DNA of 64,000 nucleotides, from the NCBI GenBank assembly GCA_016165875.1, contig JABBOT010000015.1:7173999-7237998 (forward strand). Direction: 5' to 3'. Of the stretch, positions 62,401-64,000 are shown piece by piece (position 1 is the stretch's first letter; each line of letters starts with the position of its first letter). The notes under the pieces are model-generated. The model was not told the DNA's origin, did not search any database, and saw only the letters and a list, made by a program, of their open reading frames with translations. A program made the translations under genes and the position numbers. This DNA is from Acanthopleura granulata. Its lineage: Eukaryota; Mollusca; Polyplacophora; Chitonida; Chitonidae.

Positions 62401-64000
62401 CAGAAATAGAAGGTAGCTGACTGGTAGACTTTACGGCAAACCAGCATTACCCCTCTGATGATCAGAAATAACAGAGCTCTCTTAGCTGAAAATATTAGAT
62501 TAGTAGATGTCACTTAGAAAGTGAGTTTAGGTAACAGTATTATCGTTACTAGAGATTACACTTTCTGGATATACCACAGGTTCTTGTGTCGATCGGTCTT
62601 TTCAATGTCAAACACTAAAACCATGTTGCAATTCTTAGTTGTTTGTAATGGAAGTTGAAATTTTGACACGTTTCTCTAAAGATAACAGACATGTATATGA
62701 GCAGATGGGTGACAATTTTAATATCTATAGGGCCCCAAAATATCCTCTAAAATCATACTTCAGTTTTGAATCAATTCTTTGAAAACAATTCTTGAGATGA
62801 GTATGAATCTGCGTTAAAGTTTTTGTTCCAACATGTCCTGGTGTCATATCCTCAGACTATCAGCCACCCATATTCAGCTACTGTCCTCACAACATCGTCG
62901 TGGCAACCACCAATGTCATGGAGAAGGTCACGTGGACATCTCCCAAGGTCACGGACAACGTCGGCATCCAGTCCATTGTGCAGAGCCACGAGTCCGGTGA
63001 CGTGTTCGGACTGGGACAGGTGGTTGTTAACTTCACAGCAGTGGACGGAGCAGGAAACATCGCTGTCTGTAACTTTACTGTCTCTGTTCACCAAGGTAGG
63101 GTTTCAGGTCACCTGTTTTATGTTTTTTGGATATTTTTATTGTAGAGATCTTAATAAAAATAAAATGTTTATTTATTTATTTATTCGATTGATGTTTCAC
63201 ACTGTACCCAAGAATATTTTGAGAATATATGACTGCGGCCAGCATTATGGCGGGATGAAACTGCTCGGAGCCCAGAGGAAAGCGACAACCATCCGCAAAC
63301 CTTCCCACATAAGACCAGAGAGGGAGCCAGTACGAACTGGGCTTGAAACCACAGGGACCACATTGGTGCGAGGCACCTGGGTCATTACGCTGCACTAGTG
63401 CTAACCACAGCCATGGAGACCCCAAATCAAAATGCTCTGCTTCATGAAAACTTTCAGCAAGTGCGAACGTTGTCACATAGGACGTGTAAGCCTAATTAGA
63501 GGTATATATCTGAAGCGATTCGTTAAAGTGTTAAATGTTGACCTTCTGGTCCTCTCGATTCTTTGTTTTTCCAGTGGACGTGTCTTGCAGCTGCACTGAG
63601 GTCTCAGAATTATAGCCTCTGCTACAATCGAGGTCGTTATCGGTGGTGATGGTGTTGTTGTTGTCACAAGTGGATTGCGCATACGTTGCTGTCACATTTA
63701 GCTTAGCTTGATTAATCATGAAAGTATTTCTGATTTGTGACTGCTGTGCATTCGCTTCCAGTAATCGTGAACGGGTGTAAATTCCGCTGGTGAATGAGTA
63801 TAACGGAGTTTGTTGTTGTTGTTGTCATCAGAAGCGGATTGCGTGCTGCCATCGCTGGAGAACGGCGCGTTCATCTGCGGTCAGGACCCACGACAGCTGC
63901 ACATTTGTTACCTGATGTGCGACGATGGCTTTTCTCGCAGTCCTCTCAAAATCTTCAATCGTGCGTACAACTGCTTTCTGAAAGATGACATCGCCCGACT
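26264..64000 (+). CDS. LRP-like/HYR/sushi mosaic extracellular protein (21 exons, partial)
   Basis: Join of 21 exons, given separately below, about 3,847 nt with compatible phases at all 20 junctions and no stop. The predicted protein has three YWTD (LDL receptor class B) beta-propellers separated by single EGF-like domains, then two EGF-like domains, a GCC2/GCC3 ephrin-receptor-like module, a Thr/Pro-rich linker, two HYR domains and the first part of a sushi-like module. YWTD propellers in the LRP family bind secreted ligands, while HYR and sushi domains mediate adhesion and complement-type contacts, so a cell-surface or matrix role is likely. Signal peptide, LDL class A repeats and transmembrane segment are not in the window, so whether the product is secreted or anchored is unknown. 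Both ends are missing: propeller 1 lacks its first blades and the sushi module is cut by the window edge. LRP5/6 or LRP4 identity is unlikely given the C-terminal half. Confidence 0.85.
27296..27572 (+). repeat. 142-bp tandem duplication
   Basis: 'gaggtcaaatgtgatggatt' recurs at 27323 and 27465. Both units share 'ttgaaatcc', 'ggatgttacatg', 'tgttagacc' and 'catatgagaactgtaggcca', with scattered substitutions. Confidence 0.85.
28461..28786 (+). repeat. Degenerate tandem array, about 85-99-bp units, 3.5 copies
   Basis: Units begin near 28461, 28546, 28645 and 28741 ('taaacatcagg', 'taaacaccagg', 'taacctgtgg', 'taacatcaga') and share 'tgttttacatctgataaaga'-like sequence. The last unit is cut by SINE-A copy 8. 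Confidence 0.7.
28787..29062 (-). mobile_element. SINE-A copy 8, full length, 13-bp TSD
   Basis: The reverse complement has the complete family structure: head 'ggcctccgtggctcagtcag', core 'gtgggaaggtctgccagcaa', and tail 'attcttgagtacggcgg'. AATTCCTTGTTTA is repeated at 28774-28786 and 29063-29075. It inserted into the last unit of the preceding tandem array, so it is younger than that array. Confidence 0.95.
29098..29310 (-). mobile_element. MITE-1 copy, minus strand
   Basis: Left 'tactgtatctaacctaaaat' and right 'aggtcaaatgcagtg' are the inverted ends. Internally the reverse complement has 'aaacttacaatttccctacc' and 'ttccaaacaaacctcaac', as in the copies at 13436 and 54217. Confidence 0.65.
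30703..30971 (-). mobile_element. SINE-A copy 9, diverged
   Basis: The reverse complement carries the head 'ggctccatggacaaagtggt', the B-box 'gagttcaatccc' and the tail signature 'attcttgagtatgatataca'. Several indels; no target-site duplication recognised. Confidence 0.8.
33499..33757 (+). repeat. 21-bp minisatellite in intron 1
   Basis: About 12 units of a 21-bp consensus like 'ggtttcctgtggactttacct', several with one-base changes and one shorter unit. Since 21 is a multiple of three, it leaves a long open frame (33568-33984 on +), which is a by-product of the repeat and not evidence of a gene. Confidence 0.85.
34027..34475 (+). repeat. 450-bp interspersed repeat, copy 1
   Basis: Matches the reverse complement of 55511-55964 over its length. 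A 31-bp stretch starting 'ctttaaagtatattagaatt' (about 34227-34257) is identical in both. Other shared blocks are 'ggtggtagaaatatc', 'ggaaacagatg' and 'catcacaaaa'. Element type is unknown; no coding capacity is seen. Confidence 0.75.
35524..35745 (+). mobile_element. MITE-1 copy, diverged
   Basis: 'tacagtatttgtcctcaaaa', 'aaaaaaagtgcaatcttaga' and 'aaaaaacctcaaaacacctt' follow the family order. The terminal repeats are partly eroded. Confidence 0.5.
36236..36336 (+). mobile_element. SINE-A 3' fragment (copy 11)
   Basis: 'ggtttccacccagtataatg' to 'attcttgaatacaatgttag' plus an 'aaataaaccaataaat' tail: the last third of the SINE only. Confidence 0.6.
37077..37214 (+). mobile_element. SINE-A 3' fragment next to exon 2 (copy 10)
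   Basis: Runs from 'ccgccagcaacctgccgatg' to the (AAAT)n tail and ends 36 bp before the exon 2 acceptor, so the SINE tail lies close to the probable branch-point region of intron 1. Confidence 0.8.
37251..37379 (+). CDS. Exon 2: propeller 1 blade (FWAD)
   Basis: Acceptor 'gtgtttttgcag', donor 'gtaggt'; phases 2 in and 2 out. It completes the codon of exon 1 and encodes 'YIFWADVGNKKLYRARLDGT' followed by 'LPNQIAISYATR', a class B repeat with FWAD for YWTD and the usual 'aRLDG' strand. Confidence 0.93.
37380..38020 (+). other. Intron 2 (641 bp)
   Basis: Contains at about 37645-37693 a possible decayed SINE tail ('atacttgaatataacattaa' plus CAAT repeats). A T12 tract lies upstream of the exon 3 acceptor. 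Confidence 0.7.
38021..38304 (+). CDS. Exon 3: end of propeller 1 (YWVD)
   Basis: The longest complete exon (284 nt). Acceptor 'ctccttccag', donor 'gtaaga'; phase 2 in, 1 out. Encodes 'RVYWVDAWSKAIMSCDLNGQ', then weaker blades including 'GLIVIGNKAYVSAWADTALY' and a closing strand up to 'EKAVQPK'. It leads directly into the EGF of exon 4. Confidence 0.93.
38986..39172 (+). repeat. 54-bp minisatellite in a pyrimidine-rich tract
   Basis: 'cccaaagttca' recurs at 39015, 39069 and 39123, a 54-bp period, about 3.4 units of 'ccatctccttattttcccca' plus 'gttcaaaatggtccctat'. The surrounding 38.81-39.34 kb is strongly C/T-rich on the coding strand with degenerate 'ttttccc' motifs. 54 is divisible by three, and this keeps overlapping frames open. 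Confidence 0.85.
39919..40160 (+). mobile_element. SINE-A copy 12, 9-bp TSD
   Basis: Head 'ctccatggctcattcagtta', B-box 'gagttcaagccc', tail 'aagtgaagtacagcgtaaaa'. TCAGTTTAA is repeated at 39910-39918 and 40161-40169. A short deletion follows the A box. Confidence 0.9.
41087..41218 (+). CDS. Exon 4: EGF-like domain after propeller 1
   Basis: Acceptor 'ctttcatcag', donor 'gtttgt'; phase 1-1. Encodes a single six-cysteine EGF-like domain of the LRP type: 'HPCGQERAKCSHLCLPLGG', then 'HRCSCPTMGG' and 'GKTCE'. The 'CSHLCL...CxCP...TC' spacing is that of EGF domains that close YWTD propellers. Confidence 0.95.
41219..42543 (+). other. Intron 4 (1.3 kb)
   Basis: The first third is SINE-B copy 4, which starts 48 bp after the exon. 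The rest (41.6-42.5 kb) shows no recognisable element; it ends with a T8 tract before the acceptor. Confidence 0.75.
41267..41602 (+). mobile_element. SINE-B copy 4, full length, 15-bp TSD
   Basis: A 336-bp tRNA-derived SINE and the best copy of its family here. The head 'gcccggatagcgcagttggt' followed by 'agagcgtctgctttcagac' is tRNA-like with a clear A box; the B box is 'gcgttcacacc'. The body has 'gtcataccaaagacttta' and the tail is (CATT)n. TTCATAATGAAACTA is repeated at 41252-41266 and 41603-41617. Confidence 0.95.
42544..42686 (+). CDS. Exon 5: propeller 2 blade 1
   Basis: Acceptor 'tttttttcag', donor 'gtaata'; phase 1 in, 0 out. Encodes 'VPEQLLFYTMQNTGEVGFVS' then 'HPTAVTYDPVNQ'. As in LRP propellers the first blade starts just after the EGF with an 'LLF' strand and ends with a 'vtYDPvnq' motif, which pairs with the YWSD of exon 6. 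Confidence 0.92.
42687..43901 (+). other. Intron 5 (1.2 kb)
   Basis: The last 410 bp are a 32-bp minisatellite. The segment 43000-43170 may be a decayed MITE-1 ('aagacacctttctaagatct', 'gaattggttacactatgtga'). Otherwise nothing is recognised. Confidence 0.65.
43486..43895 (+). repeat. 32-bp minisatellite abutting exon 6
   Basis: About 13 units with consensus like 'ttgacacattaatgtgtaga' plus 'catgtttatctg'; the first units are 32-33 bp and later ones degrade. It runs to within 6 bp of the exon 6 acceptor, so the sequence before that splice site ('gttgacatgatcacag') is built from the repeat and has almost no pyrimidine tract. Confidence 0.88.
43902..44010 (+). CDS. Exon 6: propeller 2 blade 2 (YWSD)
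   Basis: Acceptor 'catgatcacag', donor 'gtaaac'; phase 0 in, 1 out, 109 nt. Encodes 'FVYWSDTHEKKIYRAQLDGT' and 'SSGLGIVEG', a strong class B repeat. The acceptor is weak in pyrimidines but the frame, motif and phases leave little doubt. Confidence 0.94.
44011..44671 (+). other. Intron 6 (661 bp)
   Basis: Mostly SINE-A copy 13; the remaining 330 bp shows no element. Confidence 0.8.
44349..44617 (-). mobile_element. SINE-A copy 13, 9-bp TSD
   Basis: The reverse complement has the head 'ggctgaattggtaagcgtgc', B-box 'gagttcaagtcc' and a tail into (AAAT)n. CCTCCTCCT lies at 44340-44348 and 44618-44626. It ends only 54 bp before exon 7. Confidence 0.9.
44672..44858 (+). CDS. Exon 7: propeller 2 blade 3 (YFTN)
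   Basis: Acceptor 'gctccatccag', donor 'gtaagg'; phase 1 in, 2 out. Encodes 'GMAFDWIRQRLYFTNSGQSL', a short insertion 'PTTDGAVYGWHK' and 'VEKPRGLALDVTQG'. The YWTD motif is YFTN, and the insertion between strands is longer than in the other blades. Confidence 0.94.
44999..45145 (+). repeat. Interspersed repeat C, copy 2
   Basis: 'aaagccatgtttcagagttt', 'aaaccactgacctttggtaa' and 'gttactgacaaacttttcca' match the order seen at 11255-11400. A possible third, more diverged copy is at about 53060-53170. Confidence 0.45.
45216..45489 (+). mobile_element. SINE-A copy 14, 11-bp TSD
   Basis: Head 'cctccgtgactcaggcagtt', core 'gccaacaacctgtggatgg', tail 'gttcttgaatacggtgtaaa' and (AAAT)n. TCTCTGAGTGA is repeated at 45205-45215 and 45490-45500. 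Confidence 0.92.
45837..46074 (+). CDS. Exon 8: propeller 2 blades 4-5 (YYTD)
   Basis: Acceptor 'tttttttttcag', donor 'gtaggg'; phase 2 in, 0 out. Encodes 'YLYYTDWGRNPRVVSTWLDG', then 'DISNPNGLATSQGQVFVADS' and 'KTFLAGTVK'. Three N-glycosylation sequons (NYS, NRS, NST) lie in the second half, in keeping with an extracellular protein. Confidence 0.95.
46075..47076 (+). other. Intron 8 (1.0 kb)
   Basis: No repeat or other element recognised; base composition is mixed. The 3' end 'cttggacctcccggtag' is a short pyrimidine tract. Confidence 0.6.
47077..47263 (+). CDS. Exon 9: propeller 2 last blade (YYTD)
   Basis: Acceptor 'ctcccggtag', donor 'gtatgt'; phase 0 in, 1 out. Encodes 'VPMGIAVHRQRLYYTDWGST' and then 'TVRMLTGNKPTGLFYSPLYQ', closing propeller 2. 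The acceptor is slightly unusual (GTAG), but the frame and motif are clear. Confidence 0.93.
47795..47961 (+). mobile_element. SINE-A fragment left of MITE-2 (copy 15a)
   Basis: 'ctcaccaatgcagtcactgt' to 'cgagctctgttctgtttc' matches the middle of SINE-A, cut off at the MITE boundary. Confidence 0.8.
47964..48546. mobile_element. MITE-2: 583-bp long-TIR DNA element with TA target
   Basis: The left end GTCCATCTTGATGGACTCAG and the right end (inverse: GTCCATCTAGATGGACTCAG) start inverted repeats extending at least 130 bp with gaps: left 'cctgagcccatcacccgcac' against right 'cctgagtccatcccccaaac', and 'agatctccgaactcgaa' against 'agatctccaaactcaaat'. TA flanks both sides (47962-47963, 48547-48548), as for Tc1/mariner-type targets. 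The outer 16 bp are themselves near-palindromic. No transposase frame, so non-autonomous. Confidence 0.85.
48549..48660 (+). mobile_element. SINE-A fragment right of MITE-2 (copy 15b)
   Basis: 'gatctgtttcctcccaccat' onward matches the SINE-A 3' half up to 'acttgtaagtgaaaaaatct'. It overlaps in family coordinates with 15a, so the two pieces may be separate SINE copies rather than one split copy. Confidence 0.65.
48719..49143 (+). repeat. 21-bp minisatellite with 72-bp higher-order unit
   Basis: Units such as 'gagatcattggctattgctg' repeat every 21 bp, with some 30-bp units. A 72-bp superunit (30+21+21) is seen from the recurrence of 'aaagctgcga' at 48761, 48833 and 48905. Because periods are multiples of three, both strands are open for about 190 codons. 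The array lies inside an intron, so these frames are not taken as genes. Confidence 0.92.
49360..49497 (+). CDS. Exon 10: EGF-like domain after propeller 2
   Basis: Acceptor 'ttacctccag', donor 'gtgaga'; phase 1-1. Encodes 'DACLNSGCSDLCAPAPVKAS' then 'YLCLCPDQDG' and 'NKTCK', a six-cysteine LRP-type EGF domain with a slightly long loop between cysteines 3 and 4. Confidence 0.95.
49498..50864 (+). other. Intron 10 (1.4 kb)
   Basis: No interspersed element recognised. A degenerate 'gaggtgtac'-rich stretch at about 50.44-50.70 kb may be an old tandem repeat. The tract before the acceptor is (TTG)n rather than pyrimidines. Confidence 0.55.
50865..51036 (+). CDS. Exon 11: propeller 3 blade 1
   Basis: Acceptor 'gttgttgttgcag', donor 'gtgagt'; phase 1 in, 2 out. 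Encodes 'VPEKFMLLADLNTIKVTSFD', then 'NYVALTYSSKTKTVFWSDVS'. It follows the same opening pattern as exon 5 ('VPE...LL') and carries an FWSD motif. Confidence 0.94.
51037..52587 (+). other. Intron 11 (1.6 kb)
   Basis: Contains SINE-A fragment copy 16 and a short palindromic repeat 'tttcactgcagtgaaa' at about 51811-51826 that also occurs in intron 14. The remainder (51.9-52.5 kb) is AT-rich with no recognised element. Confidence 0.65.
51241..51383 (-). mobile_element. SINE-A fragment (copy 16)
   Basis: The reverse complement has 'ctggcttcctctccggccat', 'accagcaacctgtggaagg' and a tail to (AAAT)n; the head is absent and the middle partly deleted. Confidence 0.75.
52588..52824 (+). CDS. Exon 12: propeller 3 blades 2-3 (YWTA)
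   Basis: Acceptor 'ttgcccag', donor 'gtgaga'; phase 2-2, 237 nt. Encodes 'AAGLYNNTKRTVYSGKWAID', 'DDHHDRLYWTAYNNNSGHIA' and 'GLDSPRAIVIHPKKR', a good class B repeat with YWTA. The NNT sequon is a potential N-glycosylation site; NNS follows in the next blade. Confidence 0.95.
52825..53886 (+). other. Intron 12 (1.1 kb)
   Basis: Holds the hairpin element at 53639-53823 and possibly a diverged repeat C at 53060-53170. A competing acceptor lies at 53862-53863, 23 bp before the one used. Confidence 0.65.
53639..53823. mobile_element. 185-bp foldback (hairpin) element
   Basis: The left arm from 'agtagagtactgtgacaact' through 'gattcaatatttgggtttta' and 'tttaaaccatt' is complementary to the right arm from 'aatggtttaaataaaactga' to 'gttgccacaataatctact'. 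Arms are about 75 nt with few mismatches and a loop of about 30 nt. It is a MITE-like or foldback element of unknown family and sits about 63 bp before exon 13. Confidence 0.85.
53887..54077 (+). CDS. Exon 13: propeller 3 blade 4 (FWTE)
   Basis: Acceptor 'tcggtcaccag', donor 'gtatgt'; phase 2 in, 1 out. Encodes 'RWLFWTEYGLSSGLPMVKRS' and 'LFWPNGLAIQRDWLYVADGF', ending 'HSMALD'. The upstream AG at 53862-53863 has the better pyrimidine tract but would shift the frame, so 53887 was chosen on frame and on the blade motif. Confidence 0.93.
54217..54426 (+). mobile_element. MITE-1 copy with inverted ends
   Basis: Left 'tactgtaaatgaccaaaaat' and right 'gaaattttaagtcatttaga' are inverted repeats; inside are 'aaacaaaccttaaaacgcct' and 'gtagaactcccaaaatcg', matching the copy at 13436. 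Confidence 0.7.
54975..55445 (+). repeat. Degenerate tandem repeat of about 155 bp, 3 units
   Basis: 'atgctactccttctacagtt', 'atgctactcctccaacagtt' and 'atgctactagttactattac' start comparable units, each continuing with a 'gatttcaatgaaactt' motif and 'gatacat' and ending in a 'gattgtcc' stretch. The units differ at many positions and are old. Confidence 0.75.
55511..55964 (-). repeat. 450-bp interspersed repeat, copy 2
   Basis: The reverse complement of 34027-34475. Includes the 31-bp identical block (at about 55737-55767) and 'ccaccggaggaggcatctgt'. See copy 1. Confidence 0.75.
56251..56457 (+). CDS. Exon 14: end of propeller 3 (FYTD)
   Basis: Acceptor 'gtcaatttag', donor 'gtgagt'; phase 1-1. 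Encodes 'HVFGLSIRGNALFYTDWFTN' and 'VAKNLYRPTAVVTHYPPHKT'. The FYTD motif and the closing 'vT.Y.p' strand end propeller 3 and lead into the EGF pair. Sequon NGT is a possible N-glycosylation site. Confidence 0.95.
56520..56760 (+). mobile_element. SINE-B-like segment, diverged
   Basis: 'aggtgtcatgtcaggtgtct' and 'tcagcatggtgtttgcttga' resemble the SINE-B body seen at 6620 and, inverted, at 7920. The 5' part is not matched. Confidence 0.5.
57214..57316 (+). mobile_element. SINE-A fragment (copy 17)
   Basis: 'cccaatgcagtcactgtgaa' and 'ctcctctccagccatacatg'-like sequence from the family's middle; no head or tail. Confidence 0.6.
58056..58175 (+). mobile_element. SINE-A 3' fragment (copy 18)
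   Basis: 'gatggctgggggttcccctg' to 'gtcgtcatataagtgaaaaa' matches the family's 3' half. Confidence 0.65.
58297..58430 (-). repeat. tRNA-like SINE head fragment
   Basis: The minus strand has a B-box-like 'gggttcaatccg' (complement at about 58369-58380) after a tRNA-like head. It lacks a complete cloverleaf and lies just before exon 15. Confidence 0.35.
58458..58583 (+). CDS. Exon 15: EGF-like domain after propeller 3
   Basis: Acceptor 'ctgctgttgcag', donor 'gtgaga'; phase 1-1. Encodes 'AHCTTGLHDCVSVCVPLPWG' then 'YHCTCPVGQQ' and 'ERCEK', six cysteines in EGF spacing (C-C-C, then CxC, then C). This closes the third propeller, as exons 4 and 10 close the first two. Confidence 0.95.
58584..59181 (+). 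other. Intron 15 (598 bp)
   Basis: Has a small SINE-A remnant at 58826-58893 ('gtgagttcaagtccagctgt' followed directly by a 'caataaataaat'-like tail). Otherwise AT-rich with no element. Confidence 0.65.
59182..59325 (+). CDS. Exon 16: second EGF-like domain
   Basis: Acceptor 'ctcattggcag', donor 'gtgagt'; phase 1-1. Encodes 'ESFHCGGLCHKEAGCAQLVP' then 'YQCVCKPGFQGDGHRCT', with the 'CxCxxGFxGDGxxC' ending of nidogen/SVEP1-type EGF domains rather than the LRP type. Confidence 0.95.
59326..60071 (+). other. Intron 16 (746 bp)
   Basis: The last 480 bp are a 27-bp minisatellite; the first 260 bp shows nothing recognisable. Confidence 0.85.
59586..60071 (+). repeat. 27-bp minisatellite resembling the exon 17 splice acceptor
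   Basis: 'gtcaagctgttttcctcatg' recurs every 27 bp (for example 59941, 59968, 59995), about 17-18 units. Each unit consists of a pyrimidine-rich run, then 'gccag' and 'tgtgtcaag'. The true exon 17 boundary reads 'ctgttttcgctcctctgcag' then 'cctgtcaag', almost the same layout. The array is open in the frame of exon 17, because 27 is a multiple of three, encoding a nine-residue Ser-Cys repeat; this is read as intronic. Confidence 0.92.
60072..60218 (+). CDS. Exon 17: ephrin-receptor-like (GCC2/GCC3) module
   Basis: Acceptor 'ctcctctgcag', donor 'gtaaga'; phase 1-1. Encodes 'ACQVDTYKDSLSNDTCTPCP', 'GTRGTTGAVDCVCRESQA' and a closing 'GQDCI'. The Cys-x4-Tyr, C-x2-CP, G-A-x-x-C-x-C pattern is that of the short cysteine-rich module found in SVEP1 and related proteins. 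Confidence 0.94.
60219..60637 (+). other. Intron 17 (419 bp)
   Basis: AT-rich, no element recognised except a possible MITE-1-like fragment around 60420-60500 ('gcactaaaacttacatcttt'). Confidence 0.6.
60638..60862 (+). CDS. Exon 18: Thr/Pro-rich linker
   Basis: Acceptor 'ccacattttag', donor 'gtgagt'; phase 1-1. Encodes about 75 residues with no cysteine, rich in Pro, Thr, Ser, Arg and Gln ('THAPVTRTSRGRVPLITIPS', then 'KTDASLEVGTKNDEYST'). Predicted as an unstructured, possibly O-glycosylated spacer between the EGF/ephrin-type part and the HYR part. Support comes from phase continuity and open frame rather than homology. Confidence 0.85.
60863..61459 (+). other. Intron 18 (597 bp)
   Basis: No interspersed element recognised; contains an A-rich run at 61304-61316. 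Confidence 0.6.
61460..61729 (+). CDS. Exon 19: divergent HYR domain
   Basis: Acceptor 'ttgattttcag', donor 'gtgagg'; phase 1-1. Encodes 'GLPFFHNCPDGKTLQLVLPP', then 'GRHILVFEATDRWQQLATCQ' and 'FHVVVK'. The first 'NCP', the 'eAtD' turn, the late cysteine and the 'FhVvV' end strand fit an HYR domain, although the usual 'TDNxG' motif is lost and a long insert is present. Confidence 0.88.
61772..61870 (+). repeat. Intron 19 repeat, unit 1
   Basis: 'acaaacagggtgtaagttaa' then 'caaacataactgccatgag' and 'cacatactgtagagatt'. A close relative begins at 62110. Confidence 0.75.
62110..62290 (+). repeat. Intron 19 repeat, unit 2
   Basis: 'agaaacagggtgtaagttaa', 'aaaacataactgtcatgatg' and 'cacatactgtaaagata' match unit 1. 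The same motif occurs again, altered, at 62251-62280 ('caaagtgtgtaatttatgtc'). Confidence 0.75.
62291..62400 (-). repeat. tRNA-like SINE head fragment
   Basis: The minus strand shows 'gggctggttggttgagtggt' and a B-box-like 'ggttcaaaaccc'. It resembles a tRNA gene only in its promoter boxes, so it is taken as a SINE remnant. Confidence 0.4.
62856..63095 (+). CDS. Exon 20: canonical HYR domain
   Basis: Acceptor 'catatcctcag', donor 'gtaggg'; phase 1-1. Encodes 'DYQPPIFSYCPHNIVVATTN', 'KVTDNVGIQSIVQSHESGDV', and 'AVDGAGNIAVCNFTVSVHQ'. The 'PPiFs.CP.nI.V', 'TDNvG', 'G..vV.f.A.D.aGN.a.C.F.V.V' series is a complete hyalin repeat. Sequons NFT (twice) are present. Confidence 0.97.
63096..63831 (+). 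other. Intron 20 (736 bp)
   Basis: Contains SINE-A copy 20 and, near its end, a partial duplicate of the exon 21 start at 63652-63690. The region 63.43-63.65 kb shows nothing else. Confidence 0.75.
63168..63425 (-). mobile_element. SINE-A copy 20
   Basis: The reverse complement has the head 'ggtctccatggctgtggtta', core 'gtgggaaggtttgcggatgg' and tail 'attcttgggtacagtgtgaa' plus (AAAT)n. A short AAAATG may be the target-site duplication. Some internal sequence is deleted. Confidence 0.8.
63832..64000 (+). CDS. Exon 21: start of a sushi/CCP-like module, cut by window end
   Basis: Acceptor 'gttgttgtcatcag'; phase 1 in; continues past the edge. Encodes 'ADCVLPSLENGAFICGQDPR', 'HICYLMCDDGFSRSPLKIFN' and 'YNCFLKDDIAR'. 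'C..P...NGaf.C' and a following 'C.dGF' are the opening half of a sushi (CCP) module. HYR followed by sushi is also the order in SVEP1- and SRPX-type proteins. Confidence 0.85.

Larger units (their letters stand above)
61730..62855 (+). other. Intron 19 (1.1 kb)
   Basis: Contains two related repeat segments (61.77 and 62.11 kb) and a tRNA-like remnant at 62.29 kb; the last 450 bp is plain. Confidence 0.65.

Overview
The window looks like eukaryotic, probably lophotrochozoan (mollusc-like marine invertebrate), genomic DNA. It is AT-rich, the exons are short with GT/AG splice sites, the introns are long and repeat-filled, and many copies of tRNA-derived SINEs with A/T-rich tails are present. 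No bacterial-type operon, CRISPR array or complete transposase gene was found. The species cannot be named from the sequence alone.

The only protein-coding gene I can support lies on the + strand from about 26.26 kb to beyond the right edge. I could place 21 exons whose splice phases all join without conflict (about 3,847 coding nt, about 1,282 codons, no internal stop); it is open at both ends. It encodes an extracellular mosaic protein. The order is: the second part of an LDL-receptor class B (YWTD) six-bladed propeller, an EGF-like domain, a full YWTD propeller, an EGF-like domain, a third YWTD propeller, two EGF-like domains, an ephrin-receptor-like (GCC2/GCC3) cysteine module, a Pro/Thr/Ser-rich linker, two HYR (hyalin repeat) domains and the start of a sushi/CCP-like module. 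The first half resembles LRP-family receptors and the second half resembles SVEP1/SRPX-type matrix proteins. I do not know of a standard vertebrate protein with this order.

Layout: 1-26,263 has no recognised exon. It holds SINEs, MITEs, three near-identical 166-bp tandem repeats, a 31-bp repeat array, AT microsatellites, and some higher-complexity stretches that could be regulatory. Exons 1-3 (26.3-38.3 kb) finish propeller 1 and exon 4 (41.1 kb) is its EGF. Exons 5-9 (42.5-47.3 kb) form propeller 2 and exon 10 its EGF. Exons 11-14 (50.9-56.5 kb) form propeller 3. Exons 15-21 (58.5-64.0 kb) carry EGF, EGF, ephrin-receptor-like, linker, HYR, HYR and sushi modules, with exons 15-20 all of phase 1-1.

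The most unusual non-coding structures are: a 27-bp minisatellite before exon 17 whose unit resembles that exon's own 3' splice junction; a 21/72-bp minisatellite in intron 9 that is open on both strands; a 32-bp minisatellite running up to the exon 6 acceptor; a 583-bp long-TIR MITE lying between SINE fragments; a 185-bp near-perfect hairpin element next to exon 13; and a 450-bp repeat present twice in opposite orientation. Several SINE copies have clear 9-15 bp target-site duplications.
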